A stretch of DNA of 64,000 bases from Dinoroseobacter shibae DFL 12 = DSM 16493 (GCF_000018145.1 NC_009952.1:2542001-2606000); one strand, 5' to 3'. Shown: positions 37,647 through 47,014, numbered from the stretch's first letter. Program-made: numbers and translations. Notes: generated by a model from the sequence alone, not told the origin.

Positions 37647-38885
37647 ATGGGCTACGAGAACGCGAAAGCCGCCTTTGCGGAGTGGGGTGTGGACACCGAG
37701 GCCGCGTTGGCGCGGCTGAAGACCATCCCGATTTCGATGCATTGCTGGCAGGGCGACGATGTTGTCGGTTTCGAGCAGAAGACCGGCAGCTCCGGCGGCG
37801 GCATTCAGGCCACCGGCAACCACCCGGGCCGCGCGCGCACGCCCGACGAGTTGCGCGCGGATCTGGAATTCGCCTACGCGATGATCCCGGGCCGGCACCG
37901 GTTGAACCTTCACGCGATGTATCTCGACACCGAGGCGACCCCGGACCGGGACGAGATCGAGATCGCGCATTTCGCGCCCTGGGTCGACTGGGCCCGGGCG
38001 CAGGGGATCGGCCTGGATTTCAACCCCACCTTCTTTGCCCATGCCAAGGCCGACGACAACCTGACGCTCAGCCACCCCGATCCGGGCATTCGCGACTTCT
38101 GGATCGAGCATGGCAAACGCTCACGGGAGATCGCGGCCGGGATGGGGGCAGCGCTTGGATCGGCATGTGTGAACAACATCTGGGTGCCCGATGGCTACAA
38201 GGACACGCCGGTGGACCGGATGGCTGCGCGGGCGCGTCTGGAGGCGTCGCTCGATGCGATGCTGGCGCCGCCGCAGGATCGGGCCCGGATGCTGGACGCG
38301 GTGGAAAGCAAGCTCTTCGGGATCGGGGTCGAGGCCTGCACGGTGGGCAGCCACGAATTCTACATGGGCTACGCGATCCGCAAGGGCACGTTGTTGTGTC
38401 TCGACATGGGCCATTTCCACCCGACCGAGAACATCGCGGACAAGCTCAGCGCCGTTGCCCTGTCCCTCGATGAGATCCTGCTGCACGTGTCGCGCCCCAT
38501 GCGGTGGGACAGCGACCACGTGATCCTGCTCGACGATGACATCCTGCAGATGGCGCAGGAACTCGTCAGTGCCGATTTGCTGGGGCGCACCCGGATCGGG
38601 CTGGATTTCTTCGACGCGACGATCAGCCGGACCGCTGCCTGGGTGATCGGGACGCGCAACATGCAAAAGGCGCTGTTGCGCGCGCTGCTGATGCCGCTCG
38701 ACAGGTTGCGGGCGGCGGAAGATGCCCTGGATTTCACCACCCGGCTCGTGGTGACGGAAGAGGTCAAGGATTTGCCGTTCGGCGCGGTCTGGGCCGAGTT
38801 TGCCGCCCGCGAAGACGTGCCGAATGGCCAGAAGTTGATCCGCGAACTCGACAGGTATCAGGCGCAGGTGTCAGGGCGCGGGTGA
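37647..38885 (+). CDS. rhaA: L-rhamnose isomerase (RhaA type)
   Basis: 412 residues. The ATG at 37647 is preferred because AGGGG lies six to seven bases upstream; the ATG at 37641 touches that site. Strong similarity to E. coli RhaA is visible throughout: LKTIPISMHCWQGDDVVGFE, GGIQATGNHPGRART, RLNLHAMYL, the metal-site segments VESKLFGIG, DMGHFHPTENIADK and MRWDSDHVILLDDD, and WVIGTRNMQKALLRALL. It converts L-rhamnose to L-rhamnulose with Mn/Zn. It shares a transcript with rhaD (9 bp gap). Confidence 0.95.
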   Translation: MGYENAKAAFAEWGVDTEAALARLKTIPISMHCWQGDDVVGFEQKTGSSGGGIQATGNHPGRARTPDELRADLEFAYAMIPGRHRLNLHAMYLDTEATPDRDEIEIAHFAPWVDWARAQGIGLDFNPTFFAHAKADDNLTLSHPDPGIRDFWIEHGKRSREIAAGMGAALGSACVNNIWVPDGYKDTPVDRMAARARLEASLDAMLAPPQDRARMLDAVESKLFGIGVEACTVGSHEFYMGYAIRKGTLLCLDMGHFHPTENIADKLSAVALSLDEILLHVSRPMRWDSDHVILLDDDILQMAQELVSADLLGRTRIGLDFFDATISRTAAWVIGTRNMQKALLRALLMPLDRLRAAEDALDFTTRLVVTEEVKDLPFGAVWAEFAAREDVPNGQKLIRELDRYQAQVSGRG

Positions 38886-38992
38886 CGCGCAGGCGGGGCA
38901 ACGCGCCCCGGCGCGCGCAAGGCCAGGGGCATGCATGCAGGCCGCGCATCTCGAGACGCCCGGCACCGCCGCCCGGCGAGGCGCCCGGGCTA

Positions 38993-39871
38993 TCAGAGCC
39001 CGTAGACCCGGTGGGCGGTGTCGTGGAACAGCGCCCGACGGGCGGCTTCGGGATCCTGTCGGGTGGCCGCATCGAAGCCCGAGAAGATGACATCGAACGA
39101 CCCGCACACCCCGTCGACCGGGAAATTCGAGGCGAACATGGCGCGCTCGGGTCCAAAGACGTCGATACAGGTCCGGATGATCGCGCGGTTGTCTTCCAGC
39201 GCCCAGGGACGGTCGGGCAGGCCGAGACCGGAGATCTTGATGACGCTCTGCGGCAGGGTGGCGAAGCGCCTCAGGGCCGCCTCCCACCCCGCCAGCCCCG
39301 CCGCGGAACGATCGGAGGGCAGACCGGCGTGGTTGAGAATGATCGGCGTCTCGGGCGCGAGCGCGGCCAGGTCCATCGCCTCGTCCAGATGCCACCACGG
39401 GGTTTGCAGATCGAACATCAGGCCGCTGTCGGCCAGGCGGCGGAACCCCTCGCGATAGGCGGTGTCCATCATGCCGCCGGCGGGGCCGCCCGGCGCCGGG
39501 TTGGCGCGGGGCTTGTGGCGGACGGATTTGACGATGGGCAGGGTCTTGTAGACGCTCAGAACCTCCGCCAGGTCCTCCCGGTCCAGCCATGCCTGGGCGA
39601 CATGGGCGGCCGGTCGGCCGGTGCGATTGGCCAGATCCTGCATCCAGTGCGCCTCGCCCACCGGGTCGGCCGGATCCCATTCGCCCTCCATCGTGACGGT
39701 GGCGACGATATCCCAGCCCCTAGAGACCGCGTCGTAGTCATCGGGCATGAACGGTTTGCGGATCGAGGAGTAATCGCCGTAGCGGAACGGGATCATCGGC
39801 TCGTCGCGCAGCCATGGGTGATAGTTCGCGACCGGGTCCCAGAAATGGTGATGGGCATCTATGATCTTCAT
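38993..39871 (-). CDS. Amidohydrolase-family protein (COG3618, sugar-lactonase-like)
   Basis: 292 residues with a TIM-barrel metal hydrolase core: HxH-type motif IDAHHHFWDP at the N-terminus, PIILNHAGLPSD around residue 185, and MFASNFPVDG near the C-terminus with the metal-side Asp. COG3618 members include L-fuconolactonase, L-rhamnonolactonase and galactarolactone isomerase, so a lactone-opening step on a sugar acid is likely. It is the last gene of the 13-kb operon, overlapping the transporter gene by four bases. The exact substrate is unknown. Confidence 0.8.
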   Translation of the reverse strand: MKIIDAHHHFWDPVANYHPWLRDEPMIPFRYGDYSSIRKPFMPDDYDAVSRGWDIVATVTMEGEWDPADPVGEAHWMQDLANRTGRPAAHVAQAWLDREDLAEVLSVYKTLPIVKSVRHKPRANPAPGGPAGGMMDTAYREGFRRLADSGLMFDLQTPWWHLDEAMDLAALAPETPIILNHAGLPSDRSAAGLAGWEAALRRFATLPQSVIKISGLGLPDRPWALEDNRAIIRTCIDVFGPERAMFASNFPVDGVCGSFDVIFSGFDAATRQDPEAARRALFHDTAHRVYGL

Positions 39872-41352
39872 GGACTTTCCTTCCGACGTGAGCGCATGGC
39901 CCGCATGATGGGCAGCACCCAGATCATGAGGACGATGAGTGCAAGGGCGGCGGCCACAGGGCGCGAGACGAATATCGCCAGGTCGCCCCGGGATTTCAGC
40001 ATCGATGTGACGAAGTTGAATTCCAGCATGCCGCCCAGAACGATGCCGAGGATGGCGGGGGCGATGGGGATCCTGTTTTCTTCGAAGATCCAGCCGACCA
40101 CCCCGAAGGCCAGCATGGTCAGCACGCCGTAGCTGGTGTTGTTGATCGCGAAGCTGCCGACGATACAGCAGGCCAGCACCACGGGCGCGAAATAGGCGGG
40201 CGGAATGCGCAGCAGGTGCCGCGCCATGCGGATCACGGCCCAGCCCAGCGGGATCAGCAACAGGTTCGCCAGCAGGAAGGCGAACAGGATCGCGTAGACC
40301 AGTTCCGGCGACTTCACGAAGATGATCGGACCCGGCTCCAGCCCCTTGAGATACAGCACACCGATCACGATGGCGGTGATGCTGTCGCCGGGGATGCCGA
40401 AGACCAGCGTCGGCACCCAGGCGCTGGAGAGCGCGGCGTTGTTGGCCGCCCCGGCCTCGATCAGCCCCTCGTCATGGCCCTTGCCAAAGGCCTCGGGCGT
40501 GGCCGAGCGGCGGCGGGCAATCGCATAGGCGACCCAGGCGGCGATGTCCGCCCCGGCCCCCGGAAGGGCCCCCACCAGCGAGCCGACCGCCCCGCCGCGC
40601 AGCAGATTGCGCCAGCGCTTGCGCAGCGTGGCGCCAAGCCCGGCCAGGATCGGGCCCATGGTCGGGGTCGCGATGCGCGGCTGCCGGGCGGTGAGATTGC
40701 GCAGGACCTCGGGCAAGGCGAACATGCCGATCATCGCGGGAATGAAGCTGACCCCGCCCATCAGTTCGATGGAGCCGAAGGTGAAGCGCGGCTGGCCTGC
40801 GACCGCGTCGATCCCGATGGTGGCGACCCAGAGACCGAAGAGCAGGGACACGATGCCCTTCAACGCCGACCCCGCTGCGATGATGGCGGCGCAACTCAGC
40901 CCCAGAAGGGCCAGCCAGAAATACTCCACCGAGGAAAAATTCGTGGCAAAGCGCGCCAGCAGCGGAGCCGCCACCATCAGCGCAATCACCCCCATCACCC
41001 CGCCGACGCAGGCCGAGACCATGGACAGGCCCAGGGCGCGTTCCGGCTTGCCTGCCTTGGTCATGGCATAGCCGTCCTCGACATAGGCGGCGGAGGCGGG
41101 TGTGCCGGGGATACGAAGCAGCGTGCCCGGGATGTCTCCGGCGAAGATCGCCATGGCCGCGAGAGACGCGATGGAGGCGATGGCCGGGACCGGATCCATG
41201 AAGAACGTGATCGGGATCAGCAGGGCGACGCCCATCACCGCCGTGAGCCCGGGAATGGCGCCGAGCGTGATGCCCAGGAGGCTGGCGATCAGGATCGCGC
41301 CCAAAGTCGCGGGTTCGGTGACCAGCACCAGGGCTTCCCAGTAGACATTCAT
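39868..41352 (-). CDS. TTT transporter large membrane subunit (TctA family), system 1
   Basis: 494 residues from the ATG at 41352 (MNVYWEALVLVTEPATLG); the frame is open upstream through the TctB gene but without membrane-protein character. About twelve helices. TctA signatures: GAIPGLTAVMGVALLIPITFFMDPVPAIASIASLAAMAIFAGDIPGTLLRIPGTPASAAYVEDGYAM and, in the second half, GALPGAGADIAAWVAYAIARRRS and GIPGDSITAIVIGVLYLKGLEPGP. It works with a TctB subunit and a TctC binding protein in secondary uptake of carboxylates. ATGA overlaps at both ends. Confidence 0.93.
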   Translation of the reverse strand: MNVYWEALVLVTEPATLGAILIASLLGITLGAIPGLTAVMGVALLIPITFFMDPVPAIASIASLAAMAIFAGDIPGTLLRIPGTPASAAYVEDGYAMTKAGKPERALGLSMVSACVGGVMGVIALMVAAPLLARFATNFSSVEYFWLALLGLSCAAIIAAGSALKGIVSLLFGLWVATIGIDAVAGQPRFTFGSIELMGGVSFIPAMIGMFALPEVLRNLTARQPRIATPTMGPILAGLGATLRKRWRNLLRGGAVGSLVGALPGAGADIAAWVAYAIARRRSATPEAFGKGHDEGLIEAGAANNAALSSAWVPTLVFGIPGDSITAIVIGVLYLKGLEPGPIIFVKSPELVYAILFAFLLANLLLIPLGWAVIRMARHLLRIPPAYFAPVVLACCIVGSFAINNTSYGVLTMLAFGVVGWIFEENRIPIAPAILGIVLGGMLEFNFVTSMLKSRGDLAIFVSRPVAAALALIVLMIWVLPIMRAMRSRRKESP

Positions 41353-41807
41353 GTCAGGAACCGTTCGATTGCCCCGAAAGGCAGCGGCACGCGCAGCAGA
41401 ATGCCGAAGACGAGATAGAGGAGACAGGCCATGACCAGCGCGGTGAGCGCCGCCGGGACGAGGCGCCCCCCCGCCACGAGGATCAGGATCCAGATCATCA
41501 GGGTCGTCGTCGCGATGAAGCCCAGGTAGGGGGAGACGACCACCCAGCCGATCACCGATGCCAGCGCCGCCGCGACCTGCCACTTGGCCGCCCCGCGCAA
41601 CAGAGCCGGCAGCCGCAGCCACGGCCCGTCAGCGCGCATTGCCAGCATCGCCGCCCCGGTCAGGATCAGGGCGGTCCCGACGATCCGCGGGAAAAACGCC
41701 GAGCCGAACTGCTGACCCGGCAGTTCCCGAAACCCGAGGGTGCCAACAATAATGGCCACGCCGCCACAAATGGCGAGCGCTCCGATCAGGCGGTCATTCA
41801 ATTGCAT
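41349..41807 (-). CDS. TTT transporter small membrane subunit (TctB family), system 1
   Basis: 152 residues with four membrane helices (LIGALAICGGVAIIVGTLGF, IVGTALILTGAAMLAM, VAAALASVIGWVVVSPYLGFIATTTLMIWILILVAGG, ALTALVMACLLYLVFGILL). TctB proteins are poorly conserved, so the call rests on topology and on the position between TctA (overlap) and TctC. Confidence 0.85.
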   Translation of the reverse strand: MQLNDRLIGALAICGGVAIIVGTLGFRELPGQQFGSAFFPRIVGTALILTGAAMLAMRADGPWLRLPALLRGAAKWQVAAALASVIGWVVVSPYLGFIATTTLMIWILILVAGGRLVPAALTALVMACLLYLVFGILLRVPLPFGAIERFLT

Positions 41808-41867
41808 GTCGGCACCCGGTTTGTGCGCGGTTGCCGATGTGTCGTGAACACCGGCAACCGGCTTTGC

Positions 41868-42830
41868 CTACTGGGCCAGGCCGAGGTCGGTCAGAAGGCC
41901 GGCCGCATCATTGGCGAAGGCCGCGGCATAGGACGAAAACGCCTCCGAGCCGTCGAAAAGTGGCGTGATGCCACGCTGCGCCAGGGCCTCTTGCACCTCG
42001 GCGGAGCCGTGGGCCTGTTCGGCGGCCGCTTCGATCCTGGCTTTCACGTCCTCGGGCAGGCCCGCGGGCGCGCACAGGGAGAACCAGTTGGTCAACGACC
42101 AGTCCACGCCGCTTTCCTTCAGTGTCGGCACATCCGGGAAGGCGGGCGAGCGTTCGTCGGACATGATGCCGAGGATCTTCACTTCGCCTGCGTCGGCCAG
42201 GGCGCGCGCCTCGATGGGCGATCCGGTGAACATGCTGATGCCGCCGGCCACGAGATCCTGAAGCGCCGGGGCCCCGCCCTGGGACGGGATGAACTGCACG
42301 GTGTTCACGTCGCCGCCGACCTGTTTCATCATGCCCGCGATGGCCATGTGCCATGGCCCGCCCAGGCCGGAGCCGGAGGAGCTCAACCCGCCCTTCTTGG
42401 CGGCGGCGATCAACTCCTCGAGCGAGTTGTAGGGACTGTCGGCCGCGACGGTCACCCCTGCCGGGATCACCGCGAGGCGCGAGATCAGATCGAAGCTCGC
42501 GGGCGTGATCGGGGCCAGGCCGATGGTTTCGAAATAGGTGATCTCGGAGGTACAGGCGCCCAGGGTGTAGCCATCCGGAGTGGCATTGGCGATGGCCGAG
42601 TGGCCGACGACGCCCGAGCCGCCGGTGCGGTTGACCACGTTGATGGGCTGGCCCATGGCCTCTTCGAAGCCGATGGAAAACAGCCGGATGATGGTATCGG
42701 TGCCGCCGCCGGCGCCCCATGGCACGATGATCGTGACGGGTCGTTCCGGGTAGTCCGCCAGCGCCGGGCTGGTACCCAACGCCAGAACACCGGCCATGAC
42801 GGCCGCGATCTGTGTCTTGAATGAAGTCAT
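41868..42830 (-). CDS. TTT transporter periplasmic binding protein (TctC family), system 1
   Basis: 320 residues. Signal peptide MTSFKTQIAAVMAGVLALGTSPALA. The mature part starts DYPERPVTIIVPWGAGGGTDTIIRLF, the TctC/Bug fold hallmark, followed by INVVNRTGGSGVVGHSAIANATPDGYTLG and the late segment PTLKESGVDWSLTNWFSLCAPAGLP. It captures the substrate for the TctAB pair downstream. The ligand is presumably a sugar acid or related carboxylate because of the enzymes around it. Confidence 0.92.
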   Translation of the reverse strand: MTSFKTQIAAVMAGVLALGTSPALADYPERPVTIIVPWGAGGGTDTIIRLFSIGFEEAMGQPINVVNRTGGSGVVGHSAIANATPDGYTLGACTSEITYFETIGLAPITPASFDLISRLAVIPAGVTVAADSPYNSLEELIAAAKKGGLSSSGSGLGGPWHMAIAGMMKQVGGDVNTVQFIPSQGGAPALQDLVAGGISMFTGSPIEARALADAGEVKILGIMSDERSPAFPDVPTLKESGVDWSLTNWFSLCAPAGLPEDVKARIEAAAEQAHGSAEVQEALAQRGITPLFDGSEAFSSYAAAFANDAAGLLTDLGLAQ

Positions 42831-42872
42831 TTCGAAGTTCCTCCCAGTTGAAAGTCCTGAAGTTCTGGTCGT

Positions 42873-44378
42873 TCAGTAATCGGCAGGCAAAAGGGCGTCC
42901 GGCATGTTCTGATAGCACACGGGCCGCAGGAATCGCCGGATCGAGAGTGTCCCGACCGAGGTCGCACCGAAATTCGTGGAGGCCGGATAGGGCCCGCCAT
43001 GCACCATGCTGTCGGCAACCTCGACGCCCGTGGGGAAGCCGTTGACAAGCATCCTGCCCGCCTTGCGTTCGAGCAGCGGCACCAGGGATCTCGCATGGTC
43101 GGTGTCGCCGTCCTCCATGTGGAGCGTACAGGTGAGCTGGCCCTGGAGGGACCTGGCGATCCGGGCCATTTCGGCCGCATCCTGCGCCTCCACCACCAGG
43201 CCGAGCGGCCCGAAGACCTCCTCTTGCAGGGTGTGATCGGCCAGCCAGTCCCTGGCCGCGACACGGTAGAGACAGGGGTGCGCCTCGCGCCCATCGCAGG
43301 GGGCGCCCAGCAGTTCCGAGGTTTGCGGGTGCGCGGCCAGACGGGCGACGCCGTCGCGATAGGCCGCGGCGATCCCCTCCGTCAGCATGGTTTGCGCGGC
43401 GGTCTCGCGCAGGGCGGCCTCGGCGGCGGCGACGAAAGCGTCGGCGCCCGGCAGCACCACCGCGATGCCGGGATTGGTGCAGAACTGCCCCGCCCCCATG
43501 GCCAGCGAGCCCGCCCAGCCCGCGCCGATCTCGGCCCCACGCGCCGCGATCGCCTCGGGCAGCAGGAACATCGGGTTGACCGAGCCCAGCTCGCCGAAGA
43601 ACGGGATCGGCTCGGGCCGTGCGGCGCAGAGATCGAAGAGCGCCCGCCCCCCGGCGAGCGAGCCGGTGAAGCCCACCGCGCGGATCAGCGGGTGTTGGAC
43701 GAGGGCTGTGCCCACGTCGCGCTTGCCGCCCTGGATCAGGCTGAAAACCCCCGCGGGCATCCCGGTCCTGGCGATGGCCGCGTGGATCGCTTCGGCCACG
43801 ATCTCCCCGGTGCCGGGATGGGCCGAGTGGCCCTTGACCACCACGGGGCAGCCCGCGGCCAGCGCCGCCGCGGTGTCGCCGCCCGCCACCGAGAAGGCGA
43901 GCGGGAAGTTCGAGGCGCCGAACACCGCGACCGGGCCGATGGGGCGTTGGACCAGCTTCAGGTCCGGGCGCGGCAGAGGCGCGCGGTCCGGCAGAGCCGG
44001 ATCATGCCGCCGGTCGAGGCAATCGCCCTTGAGGATATGTTCGGCAAAGAGGCGCAGCTGCCCGGTGGTTCGGCCCCGCTCCCCTTGCAGGCGGGCTTCG
44101 GGCAGGCCGGTTTCCTGGGTGCCGATCCCAGTGATGATCTGGGCGCGGGCGTCGATCTCGTCGGCGATGGCGTTCAGGAAGGCCGCGCGGGTGGCCGCGT
44201 CGCTGTAGCCATAGCTGGCAAAGGCGTCCTCCGCGGCAGCGCAGGCCTGATCGACCAGCGCGGGCGTGCCGACGGAGAATTCGTGGGCGGGCCCGTGGGC
44301 GGGATCGGAGGCGAAGGTCTGATCGCTCCCGACCCAGGCGCCGGCGATCAGGTGTTTTCCGTGGGGGGTGAAGCTCAT
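42873..44378 (-). CDS. Aldehyde dehydrogenase, 2-oxoglutarate-semialdehyde type
   Basis: 501 residues of the ALDH superfamily. Cofactor segment VFGASNFPLAFSVAGGDTAAALAAGCPVVVKGHSAHPGTGE, VGFTGSLAGGRAL, general-base Glu in PFFGELGSVNPMFLLP and nucleophile Cys in MGAGQFCTNPG. The KGHSAHPGTGE and GELGSVNP forms resemble the alpha-ketoglutaric semialdehyde dehydrogenases of non-phosphorylating pentose and hexarate pathways. In this operon it would oxidise 2,5-dioxopentanoate to 2-oxoglutarate. Family certain, substrate inferred. Confidence 0.85.
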   Translation of the reverse strand: MSFTPHGKHLIAGAWVGSDQTFASDPAHGPAHEFSVGTPALVDQACAAAEDAFASYGYSDAATRAAFLNAIADEIDARAQIITGIGTQETGLPEARLQGERGRTTGQLRLFAEHILKGDCLDRRHDPALPDRAPLPRPDLKLVQRPIGPVAVFGASNFPLAFSVAGGDTAAALAAGCPVVVKGHSAHPGTGEIVAEAIHAAIARTGMPAGVFSLIQGGKRDVGTALVQHPLIRAVGFTGSLAGGRALFDLCAARPEPIPFFGELGSVNPMFLLPEAIAARGAEIGAGWAGSLAMGAGQFCTNPGIAVVLPGADAFVAAAEAALRETAAQTMLTEGIAAAYRDGVARLAAHPQTSELLGAPCDGREAHPCLYRVAARDWLADHTLQEEVFGPLGLVVEAQDAAEMARIARSLQGQLTCTLHMEDGDTDHARSLVPLLERKAGRMLVNGFPTGVEVADSMVHGGPYPASTNFGATSVGTLSIRRFLRPVCYQNMPDALLPADY

Positions 44379-44411
44379 CTTGCGTATCCGTCTGTGTGAG
44401 GGGAATTCAGG

Positions 44412-44427
44412 GCGCCCGTACGGGCGC
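44412..44427 (-). other. 16-bp perfect palindrome between two operon genes
   Basis: GCGCCCGT followed directly by its reverse complement ACGGGCGC, in the 51-bp gap between the ALDH start and the upstream dehydrogenase stop. It could be a small RNA hairpin at an mRNA processing point. No U-tract. Confidence 0.35.
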
Positions 44428-44429
44428 TG

Positions 44430-45299
44430 TCAGGGTCGGTTCGGGTCGAAGAGTGTGGTGACGAACTCCGCGCCGCGACCCTGGGCCGCCAGCGCGCCGA
44501 GCCGCGCGGCGAGCGCCCCGGCGACATCGGCGCGGCCCGGGAGGGCGTCGGCCAGCAGGGCCTCGGCATAGCCCAGGTCCTTGGCCGCGTTGGAGATGGA
44601 GAACCGCGCGCCGGTATAGTCACCATCGAGCGCGGGGGGCACGGCCTTTTGCAGGGTGCCGGAGCGGGCCGCGCCGGTCATCATCACCTCGTAGAGCGCC
44701 CGGGGATCGACCCCAAGCCGACCAGCGGCCTGAAACGCGTCCGACAACAGCACCATGGTGCCCTGGGTCACGAGGTTGTTGAGCAGCTTGGCCGCATGGC
44801 CGGTGCCCGCATCGCCGAAACGGCGGATGGCGGTGGAATAGGTCCCGACCAGGGATGCGATGGTGTCGAACTGCGCGGCGGCACAGCCCACCAGGGAGGT
44901 CAGCGCGCCGTCCTGCGCCTGTTTCGGGCCGCCCGTCACCGGGGCGTCCGAGAACACCGCCCCCGCCGCGTCGAGCCGGTGCGCAAGGGTGGCGCTGGTC
45001 TCTGGCCGTGAGGTGGTCGTGTCGATCCAGATCTGGCCCGGGCGCGTATGGGGGAGGAGCGTGTCCGCCAGTCCCGCCACCGCCTCCGCGTCGGGCAGGC
45101 AGGTGAAGAGCACGTCGCAGCCGTCAAGGAGCGTCACCGCATCCGGGGCCTCCCGAGCGCCCCGGTCCAGCAGGGGGGTGAGCGGCGCGCGGTTGCGGTG
45201 GGCCAGCAGCGTGACCGGGTGCCCGGCGGACAGCAGGCATCCCGCCATCCCGGCCCCCATCATCCCGACGCCGATGAAGCCGACCGCGGGCAGGCTCAT
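44430..45299 (-). CDS. 3-hydroxyisobutyrate dehydrogenase-like NAD(P) oxidoreductase
   Basis: 289 residues from the ATG at 45299 (MSLPAVGFIGVGMMGAGMAGCLL); the frame is open far upstream but only as a shadow of the next gene. N-terminal Rossmann GFIGVGMMGAGMA, substrate motif SDAPVTGGPKQAQDG, and the catalytic Lys in GTGHAAKLLNNLV around residue 168. Relatives include tartronate-semialdehyde reductase and L-threonate dehydrogenase. Its ATGA overlap with the PdxA-like gene suggests consecutive or alternative steps on a hydroxy acid. Confidence 0.85.
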   Translation of the reverse strand: MSLPAVGFIGVGMMGAGMAGCLLSAGHPVTLLAHRNRAPLTPLLDRGAREAPDAVTLLDGCDVLFTCLPDAEAVAGLADTLLPHTRPGQIWIDTTTSRPETSATLAHRLDAAGAVFSDAPVTGGPKQAQDGALTSLVGCAAAQFDTIASLVGTYSTAIRRFGDAGTGHAAKLLNNLVTQGTMVLLSDAFQAAGRLGVDPRALYEVMMTGAARSGTLQKAVPPALDGDYTGARFSISNAAKDLGYAEALLADALPGRADVAGALAARLGALAAQGRGAEFVTTLFDPNRP

Positions 45300-46300
45300 G
45301 CCGCCGCCTCGTCCCTGGCGTTGCGCGCCATCCGGACCAGCAGGTCGAAAGCCTGCCGGGTGGCGCCCACATTGGCGATCCCCTTGCCCGCGATGTCGAA
45401 GGCGGTGCCATGGGCGGGGGTCGCCACCGGGATCGGCAGGCCGCCCGCGACGGTCACGCCCCGCTCGAACCCCATCAGCTTGATCGCGATCTGGCCCTGG
45501 TCGTGATACATGGTGACGACGGCATCGACTTCGCCCCGCTGGGCCTTGAGGAAGACCGTGTCCGAGGGCCAGGGGCCGGTGACGTTCATCTGCCGGTCCT
45601 GGCAGGCCTTCACGACCGGTGCGATCACGTCGATCTCTTCGCGCCCGAACTTGCCGTTGTCGCCCGCGTGGGGGTTGAGCGCGGCCACGGCCACATGGGG
45701 GCGCGCCTTGCCCGAGCGCGCCAGGGTGGCATGGGCGAGCTCGATGGCGCGCTCGATCCCCGGACCGTCGATTTGGGCCGCCACGTCTTTCAGACCGATA
45801 TGGCTGGTCACCCGGGTGGTCATCAGGTCGTCGAGCACGTTGATCTCGGAATGATAGCCGGTGAACCCGAGGTAGCGCGCCATGTAGCGATGCTCGTCCT
45901 CGGCATCGAGCCCCGCCGCGGTCATGGCCGACTTGTTGAAGGGCGCAAAGAGCACCCCGTCCACCTGCCCGGCCTGGGCCAGGTCGAGCGCCTTGTCGAG
46001 GCAGCGCAGCGACGTCGCGCCCCCGGCCACGGTGACCTCGGCGATCCGCACATCCTCCGGCGCGATGGTGTCGAGGTCGAGATGGGCCAGCCCGGTGAAG
46101 CTGCCGCTGTCGCGCGGGTCGATGGTGTCGAGCGGGATCTCCAGCCCGGCCTGGTCCGCGCCGCGCCGCCACAGATGGGCATCACCCACCAGCAGGATAT
46201 CGGCGGCCTCGCGCACGCCGTCTTCGGCCAGCAGCCTGGCGATCAGTTCCGGCCCGATCCCCGAAGGATCCCCGGGCACGATGGCAAGTCTGGGACGCAT
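45296..46300 (-). CDS. PdxA-family dehydrogenase (PdxA2-like)
   Basis: 334 residues with the metal-binding histidines of 4-hydroxythreonine-4-phosphate dehydrogenase: TSHIGLKDV, ALNPHAGDNGKFGREE and MYHDQGQIAIK, plus GDPSGIGPELIARLL at the N-terminus and PAHGTAFDIAGKG near the C-terminus. Canonical pdxA makes pyridoxal phosphate. Operon context with a hydroxyacid dehydrogenase, GntR regulator and TTT transporters points instead to the PdxA2 group that acts on phosphorylated four-carbon sugar acids. However, the DUF1537 kinase that normally accompanies such pathways is absent here. One-base overlap with gntR. Confidence 0.82.
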   Translation of the reverse strand: MRPRLAIVPGDPSGIGPELIARLLAEDGVREAADILLVGDAHLWRRGADQAGLEIPLDTIDPRDSGSFTGLAHLDLDTIAPEDVRIAEVTVAGGATSLRCLDKALDLAQAGQVDGVLFAPFNKSAMTAAGLDAEDEHRYMARYLGFTGYHSEINVLDDLMTTRVTSHIGLKDVAAQIDGPGIERAIELAHATLARSGKARPHVAVAALNPHAGDNGKFGREEIDVIAPVVKACQDRQMNVTGPWPSDTVFLKAQRGEVDAVVTMYHDQGQIAIKLMGFERGVTVAGGLPIPVATPAHGTAFDIAGKGIANVGATRQAFDLLVRMARNARDEAAA

Positions 46301-47013
46301 CAGTCGCTCTCCTTCTCAGAGGCAAGATCCGCCATGGCGGCGGCAATGTTGGTTTCGGCGGTGCGCAGATGCTGCTGCAGCGCCCGGCTGGCCGCCGCGG
46401 AGTCGCGCGCCTTGAGCGCCTGGACGATGTCGCGATGCTCCCGCCGGGTGGCTTCGCGGCCCGGTATGCGCTGGGAGGACAGGAACCGCACCCGCCACAG
46501 CCGCGCGTTGTAACTGGCATGGGTTTCAGCCAGAGCCGCGTTTCCGGCGGCCGCCACGATGGCGGTGTGGAACGCCATGTCCCTGCGAAAAGCCTCGAGT
46601 TGCCCGTCGGTGTCGCGGGCTTCCTTGATCGAGGCATTGATCCGCTCGATCTCTGCCAACTGGCGATCGGTGGCTTCGGAGCAGGCCAGCTCACCGGCCA
46701 GCGCCTCCAGCGCGCCCTGGACGCGCAGCCAGTCGTTGATCTCGTCGAGCGAGGGGTCGGCCACGCTCGGGCGGCGGGTCGGGCCGTAGACGATCAGCCC
46801 CTCGCTTTCGAGGATGCGCAGCGCCTCTTTCAGCGGTGTGCGGCTGATGCCGAACGCCTCGGCCAGGTCACGTTCGCGCACGGGCATGCCCGGGGCGAGC
46901 TTGCCCAGCATTATGAATTCACGCAGGTTCTCCGCCGCCTCCGCGGCGAGGGATTTGCGCGGTTTGAGGTCCACGAAATCGCGCAGCTCGTCGGTCCAGG
47001 CAGCGTCACTCAT
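46300..47013 (-). CDS. GntR-family (FCD) transcriptional regulator
   Basis: 237 residues: N-terminal winged helix (LREFIMLGKLAPGMPVRERDLAEAFGISRTPLKEALRILESEGLI) and a helical FCD effector domain with metal-site histidines (RRDMAFHTAIVAAAGNAAL; RREHRDIVQALKARDSAAASRALQQHL). FCD regulators usually bind sugar acids or other carboxylates. It lies inside the operon and is probably the factor that recognises the long palindrome at 52114-52145, whose core TTGGAATACCAA fits the GntR pattern of inverted TTGG/CCAA. Confidence 0.9.
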   Translation of the reverse strand: MSDAAWTDELRDFVDLKPRKSLAAEAAENLREFIMLGKLAPGMPVRERDLAEAFGISRTPLKEALRILESEGLIVYGPTRRPSVADPSLDEINDWLRVQGALEALAGELACSEATDRQLAEIERINASIKEARDTDGQLEAFRRDMAFHTAIVAAAGNAALAETHASYNARLWRVRFLSSQRIPGREATRREHRDIVQALKARDSAAASRALQQHLRTAETNIAAAMADLASEKESD

Positions 47014-47014
47014 C

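Noticed and set aside
45296-46300. pdxA of pyridoxal phosphate synthesis
   Set aside because: Operon context is catabolic and regulated by GntR; a housekeeping pdxA would not be expected here. A PdxA2-type role fits better, though sequence alone cannot exclude the classical reaction.
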